Assembly (NCBI GenBank): GCA_024699595.1
Contig: JAILPG010000098.1
Location: 1 to 16,725, forward strand
Direction: 5' to 3'
DNA length: 16,725 nucleotides
Origin: Lachnospiraceae bacterium
GTDB lineage: Bacteria; Bacillota_A; Clostridia; Lachnospirales; Lachnospiraceae
Position numbers and translations under genes: made by a program. Of the stretch, positions 12,646 through 16,725 are shown one piece after another. Within the stretch, counting starts at the first letter, position 1, and every line of letters begins with the position of its first letter. The notes below the pieces were generated by a model. That model worked only from the letters and a program-made list of their open reading frames with translations, did no database searches and was not told where the DNA came from.

Positions 12646-13937
12646 TGGCGATCAATTCCACAGCGATAGCGGTTTTACTGATAAGCTTTTTTGTCATGAT
12701 CCTCTTAAGATTCCCCATCGCCTATGCGGTAGCTCTTTCCTCGGTATTATGTCTTTTGGTGGAGGGAAATCCCCTTTCAACTCTCTGTCAGTTCATGGTA
12801 AAGGGTATAAGTTCATTTTCGCTGATGGCAGTTCCGTTCTTTATCACCATGGGTGTGCTGATGGGAAAGGGAGGTATTTCCGAAAAACTCATAGCTCTGG
12901 CTGATGCATGCGTCGGATGGATGACCGGCGGAATGGCAATGGTTAACATTGTGGCTTCATATTTCTTTGGCGGAATATCAGGTTCTGCAGCTGCAGATAC
13001 GGCTTCACTGGGATCGATCCTCATCCCCATGATGGCGGATCAGGGTTATGACAAGGACTTTTCAACGGCAGTTACCATCACATCATCCTGTGAAGGACTT
13101 TTGGTTCCGCCGTCCCATAACATGGTCATCTATGCCATGGCAGCAGGCGGAGTATCCGTTGGATCTCTTTTCCTTGCGGGATATATTCCTGGAGCCCTCC
13201 TTGCTTTTTCACTGATGGTGGGATCATATATCATTTCAAAGAAAAGAAATTATCCCAAGGGATCAAAGTTTTCCCTTAAGACTTTTCTTAAGCAGTTTGG
13301 TATTTCCTTCTGGGCTCTGGCAGCCATCATCATCGTTGTAGTCGGCGTAGTAGGCGGCGCATTTACGGCAACTGAATCTGCCGCAATAGCTGTTATCTAC
13401 AGCCTGATAGTTTCGGTGTTCATATACAGGGGGATCACCTGGAAGGGTGTCTGGAAGGCACTTGACGAGTGCGTGAACACTCTTTCCATCGTGCTTATCC
13501 TCATAGCAACATCTGCTGTATTCGGAAACTGTCTTACAAGACTGCATGTTCCGGATCTTGCCACAAAAGCGATCATCGGCGTAAGCAGCAATCCCTATGT
13601 GATAGCGCTGCTTCTTGACCTTATACTGCTCGTGCTCGGATGCATCATGGATATGGCTCCTATCATCCTGATCGCGACACCGATCTTACTTCCGGTTGCT
13701 ACGGCAATAGGCATAAATCCGATACAGTTTGGTATCATCATGATCTTAAACTGCGGAATAGGACTTCTGACACCGCCCGTCGGAGCCGTGCTCTTTATAG
13801 GCTCTGCCGTATCAAAGCTTCCGATGGAAAAGGTCGTAAAGGCTACCCTTCCGTTCTATCTTTGCATGATAATCGCACTGCTTCTGATAACCTTTATACC
13901 CGGTATCAGTATGGCGCTTCCGAATCTGCTCAGATAA
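12645..13937 (+). CDS. dctM: TRAP transporter large permease subunit (DctM family)
   Basis: DctM is the ion-coupled transport channel of the TRAP system. The protein has 430 residues, the usual size, and is hydrophobic throughout with about 11-12 predicted membrane segments. Family signatures visible are FPIAYAVALSS near the N-terminus, GGISGSAAADTASLGSILIP, EGLLVPPSHNMVIYAMA, and, near the C-terminus, LNCGIGLLTPPVGAVLFIGSA. The ATG overlaps the dctQ stop (TAATG), and AAAGGAGG (12627-12634) serves it from within dctQ. With dctP and dctQ it makes a complete importer. Substrate cannot be read from sequence; genes for uronate breakdown on both sides point to hexuronates. Confidence 0.95.
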   Translation: MAINSTAIAVLLISFFVMILLRFPIAYAVALSSVLCLLVEGNPLSTLCQFMVKGISSFSLMAVPFFITMGVLMGKGGISEKLIALADACVGWMTGGMAMVNIVASYFFGGISGSAAADTASLGSILIPMMADQGYDKDFSTAVTITSSCEGLLVPPSHNMVIYAMAAGGVSVGSLFLAGYIPGALLAFSLMVGSYIISKKRNYPKGSKFSLKTFLKQFGISFWALAAIIIVVVGVVGGAFTATESAAIAVIYSLIVSVFIYRGITWKGVWKALDECVNTLSIVLILIATSAVFGNCLTRLHVPDLATKAIIGVSSNPYVIALLLDLILLVLGCIMDMAPIILIATPILLPVATAIGINPIQFGIIMILNCGIGLLTPPVGAVLFIGSAVSKLPMEKVVKATLPFYLCMIIALLLITFIPGISMALPNLLR

Positions 13938-14019
13938 GGATATATAAACAGGCCTGTTTTGTGCAGGCATGATCCGGTGCAGGATAAGAGTACCGGTAAC
14001 AAACAGAACGGAGATCTTA

Positions 14020-14520
14020 ATGGAATTTTCGTACCGTTTCAAAGTCAGGGCATCTGATATATGGCAGGTCAGGATGTATTATGCTTATGCATCCTATACC
14101 GCCGTTGTAAATATAGTCTGTATACTGTCATCCATAGTGCTTATTTTTACCATGTGGAAAAAAGCTGCGATGTGGTTCAGACTTTTGATGATCATTTTTT
14201 TCTCTCTCTTTACCGTTATCCAGCCCCTGCTCATCTATGTAAGCTGCAGAAACCAGTTAAAAATGCGAAACTCAGCAGACGGACAAGCAGACGGTGAAAT
14301 GGAGCTTGTTTTTACCGAGAAGGGGCTTGAGATAACGGCAGATAAAAAGCATGAGAAACATCCGTGGAAGGATATCATAAACGTGACCGTAAAGCCGACG
14401 CTCGTAATAGTCTATACGGGTGCGGATCACGGATATATCCTGACTAACCGGATACTTTCAGATACACGTAAGGATTTTATTGATTTTTGCAGAAAAATGA
14501 CCGGAAAGAACAGGCAGTAA
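14020..14520 (+). CDS. YcxB-like membrane protein
   Basis: This 166-residue protein has two hydrophobic helices near 24-44 and 50-72, then a soluble domain of about 90 residues. That domain includes LVFTEKGLEITADKKHEKHPWKDIINVTVKPTLVIVY, the pattern of the YcxB-like C-terminal domain (PF14317), followed by an ILTNRIL segment and a C-terminal helix. Function of the family is unknown. The start at 14020 is chosen because GGAG (14010-14013) is six bases before it; a frame extension to 13969 has no ribosome site. It lies between dctM and uxuA, 82 bases and 27 bases away, and so is probably in the same operon. Nothing in the sequence ties it to transport or sugar acids. Confidence 0.75.
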   Translation: MEFSYRFKVRASDIWQVRMYYAYASYTAVVNIVCILSSIVLIFTMWKKAAMWFRLLMIIFFSLFTVIQPLLIYVSCRNQLKMRNSADGQADGEMELVFTEKGLEITADKKHEKHPWKDIINVTVKPTLVIVYTGADHGYILTNRILSDTRKDFIDFCRKMTGKNRQ

Positions 14521-14547
14521 AGGCCTGCATCTAGAGGAGGACGAAGG

Positions 14548-15618
14548 ATGGAAATGACCTTCAGATGGTTCGGAGAAGGCTTCGATACCGTTACATTAAA
14601 ACAGATAAGACAGATCCCCGGAGTCACGGGCGTGATAACCACTCTCTATGACACGATGCCGGGAGAGCTGTGGGAAAGAGACAGGATAAAGGCGCTTAAG
14701 GATACCGTTGAAGCATCAGGGCTTCATATTTCCGGTATCGAGAGCGTGAACATACATGATTCGATAAAGATCGGCGATGACGACAGGGACATGTATATCG
14801 ATAACTACATTAAGACCCTTGAGAATCTTGGTGAAGAAGACATCCACATGGTATGCTACAACTTCATGCCGGTGTTTGACTGGACAAGGACTGAGCTTGC
14901 AAGGTTAAGACCCGACGGATCCACTGTGATGGCCTATACGCAGGAAGCAGTGGATGCTCTCGATCCCGAGAAGATGTTTGACTCGATCGCAGGCGACATG
15001 AACGGTACCGTAATGCCGGGATGGGAGCCTGAGCGTATGGCTAAGGTCAAGGAGCTTTTTGAGAAGTACAAAGATGTCGATGATGAGAAGCTCTTTGCAA
15101 ACCTTAAGTATTTCCTCGAGAGGATAATGCCGGTCTGCAATAAATATGACATTAAGATGGCAATACATCCCGATGATCCCGCCTGGAGCGTGTTCGGGCT
15201 TCCGAGGATCATCATAAATCAGGAGAACATCCACAGGATGATGAAGATGGTCGATGACGTGCATAACGGAGTTACCTTCTGTTCGGGATCCTACGGGACG
15301 AACCTGAAAAACGATCTGCCGGGCATGATCCGCTCACTTAAGGGGCGTATCCACTTTGCGCATGTGAGAAATCTTAAGTTCAACTCGCCCACTGATTTCG
15401 AGGAATCCGCACATCTGTCATCGGACGGCACATTTGATATGTATGAGATCATGAAGGCTCTTTACGATATAGGCTTTGACGGCCCGATCCGTCCGGATCA
15501 CGGCAGGATGATATGGGATGAAGTGGCAATGCCGGGTTACGGTCTCTATGACCGCGCACTTGGAGCCACCTATTTAAACGGCCTCTGGGAAGCGATCGAT
15601 AAGTCGCAGAAGAGATAG
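14548..15618 (+). CDS. uxuA: Mannonate dehydratase
   Basis: UxuA dehydrates D-mannonate to KDG, the last step of the glucuronate branch, with a divalent metal. The protein has 356 residues, normal for the family (about 350-395). Signatures are MTFRWFGEGFDTVTLKQIRQIPGVTGVITTLY at the start, MAIHPDDPAW (His207 begins HPDD), the HFAHVRNLK strand, and the C-terminal RPDHGRMIWDE and PGYGLYDRALGATYLNGLWEA, all typical of UxuA TIM-barrel enzymes. A GGAGGA ribosome site lies shortly before the ATG. It begins 27 bases after the YcxB-like gene and precedes uxuB, so TRAP transport and the mannonate steps appear to share one transcript. Confidence 0.97.
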   Translation: MEMTFRWFGEGFDTVTLKQIRQIPGVTGVITTLYDTMPGELWERDRIKALKDTVEASGLHISGIESVNIHDSIKIGDDDRDMYIDNYIKTLENLGEEDIHMVCYNFMPVFDWTRTELARLRPDGSTVMAYTQEAVDALDPEKMFDSIAGDMNGTVMPGWEPERMAKVKELFEKYKDVDDEKLFANLKYFLERIMPVCNKYDIKMAIHPDDPAWSVFGLPRIIINQENIHRMMKMVDDVHNGVTFCSGSYGTNLKNDLPGMIRSLKGRIHFAHVRNLKFNSPTDFEESAHLSSDGTFDMYEIMKALYDIGFDGPIRPDHGRMIWDEVAMPGYGLYDRALGATYLNGLWEAIDKSQKR

Positions 15619-15677
15619 AGCGTAGTGGCCTATTTTTACAAATAAAGATCAGGAACGGGTACGGGAAAGGACATGAG

Positions 15678-16725
15678 ATGAGATTAACTCAGGATGGAAT
15701 AAAGGATGTAAAGATCTGGGAAGAGAAGGGTTATGAGCTTCCGCATTTTAACAGGGAAGAGATGATTAAAAAGACCAAGGATGCACCGCTTTGGGTGCAT
15801 TTTGGAGCGGGCAACATCTTCAGGGCTTTTCAGGCGGCTGCCGCTCAGAAGCTTCTTAACGACGGGGTCATCGACAGGGGCATTACCGTTGTAGAGGGCT
15901 TTGATTATGAGATCATAGAAAAAATGTACCGCCCGCACGACGATCTATCCATACTTGTAACCCTAAAGGCTGACGGAAACGTTGATAAGACCGTGGTTGC
16001 AAGCATCGCGGAAAGCTGCATCCTGGATTCTGATAATGATAAGGAATATTCAAGGCTTAAGGAGATATTTAAGAGCGATTCACTGCAGTTTACGACCTTC
16101 ACGATCACCGAAAAGGGCTACAGTCTTGTCGATGGAAAGGGTGAGCTCTTAAAGGCTGTTTCGGATGATATGCAAAACGGTCCCGAAAGACCCGCAAGCT
16201 ATATCGGAAAGGTCACCTCCCTTCTGTATGAAAGATACCTAAGCGGGAAAAAGCCGATAGCCATGGTAAGCACCGACAACTGTTCGCATAACGGCGACAA
16301 GCTCTATGCGGCTGTAAGCGCGTTTGCGGATAAATGGGCAGAAAACGGAAAGGCCGACAAGGGCTTTGTTGATTATATCAATGACGAAAGTCTGGTATCC
16401 TTCCCCTGGAGCATGATAGACAAGATCACTCCGAGACCTGATCCGACAGTCGAGGAGCTGCTTAAGAAGGATGATATCGAAGGACTTGAGAATGTCATCA
16501 CGTCAAAGAATACCTACGTCGCACCGTTTGTAAATGCGGAGGAGTGCGAGTATCTCGTGATAGAGGATAAGTTCCCTAACGGCAGGCCCGCTCTTGAGAA
16601 GGCCGGATTCATCTTTACGGATAAGGAGACCGTTGACAAGGTCGAGAGGATGAAGGTATGTACCTGCTTAAATCCGCTGCATACGGCGCTTGCTGTATTC
16701 GGCTGTCTCCTTGGATATACGAGGA
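15678..16725 (+). CDS. uxuB: Fructuronate reductase (mannonate oxidoreductase), 3' end cut by the window
   Basis: The open frame starts at ATG 15678, with AAAGGA (15666-15671) six bases before it, and runs off the window after 349 codons; the full protein is expected to exceed 500 residues. It belongs to the mannitol dehydrogenase family. The nucleotide-binding stretch LWVHFGAGNIFRAFQAA is near residues 38-54, STDNCSHNGDKL is mid-protein, and the catalytic Lys/Asn/His cluster is visible as Lys326, Asn332 and His335 in RMKVCTCLNPLHTALA. It reduces D-fructuronate to D-mannonate with NADH, the step before UxuA. An ATG at 15673 is followed at once by a stop and is not the start. It differs clearly from uxaB in this window, so the two reductases are old paralogues rather than a recent copy. 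Confidence 0.92.
   Translation, partial: MRLTQDGIKDVKIWEEKGYELPHFNREEMIKKTKDAPLWVHFGAGNIFRAFQAAAAQKLLNDGVIDRGITVVEGFDYEIIEKMYRPHDDLSILVTLKADGNVDKTVVASIAESCILDSDNDKEYSRLKEIFKSDSLQFTTFTITEKGYSLVDGKGELLKAVSDDMQNGPERPASYIGKVTSLLYERYLSGKKPIAMVSTDNCSHNGDKLYAAVSAFADKWAENGKADKGFVDYINDESLVSFPWSMIDKITPRPDPTVEELLKKDDIEGLENVITSKNTYVAPFVNAEECEYLVIEDKFPNGRPALEKAGFIFTDKETVDKVERMKVCTCLNPLHTALAVFGCLLGYTR

Noticed and set aside
13949..13968. Terminator after dctM around the AACAGGCCTGTT palindrome
   Set aside because: The stems are short and no T-run follows in the right place; transcription probably continues into the YcxB-like gene.

Overview
The window looks like part of the chromosome of an anaerobic Firmicute, most likely a gut or rumen Lachnospiraceae. 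The signs are strong AGGAGG-type ribosome binding sites, moderate GC, heavy AGA/AGG arginine use, a Gram-positive lipoprotein signal on the solute-binding protein, and an Rpn-type nuclease gene. The species call is inference. Most of the window is one hexuronate (pectin/glucuronide sugar acid) utilisation locus.

Layout. Positions 1-280 hold the broken 3' end of an unrecognised gene. Positions 281-668 are non-coding, with a hairpin and a good promoter for an Rpn-family PD-(D/E)XK gene (669-1616). Two minus-strand genes follow: an AraC-type regulator (1713-2588) and an SDR dehydrogenase (2705-3571). A 373-bp divergent control region (3572-3944) precedes the plus-strand operon kduI-uxaC-uxaB-uxaA (3945-9315), which ends at a strong terminator. 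Next is a two-gene unit, a KdgF-like cupin and a GntR/FCD regulator (9507-10541). Last is a transport/mannonate operon: TRAP transporter dctP, a 258-bp structured spacer, dctQ, dctM, a YcxB-like membrane protein, uxuA and the start of uxuB, which runs off the window.

How it works together. The TRAP transporter probably imports uronates. UxaC isomerises galacturonate and glucuronate. UxaB and UxaA take the galacturonate branch through altronate, and UxuB and UxuA take the glucuronate branch through mannonate; both end at 2-keto-3-deoxygluconate (KDG). The KdgF-like cupin, KduI and the SDR (KduD role) bring unsaturated uronates from polysaccharide lyases to the same KDG. KDG kinase and KDPG aldolase are not in the window.

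Novelty. The enzymes belong to known families. The less ordinary signals are: (1) a TAACATGTTA-type operator found as a pair in front of both the cupin-gntR unit and dctP, fitted into a clear promoter; (2) the dctP-dctQ spacer, with a terminator, competing hairpins and a 53-codon ORF ending inside the terminator; (3) a decayed, in-frame 39-bp repeat of the uxaB 3' end, whose mostly synonymous differences suggest a recombination scar; (4) repeats in the kduI/SDR divergent region. I see no CRISPR array, rRNA, tRNA or complete insertion sequence.
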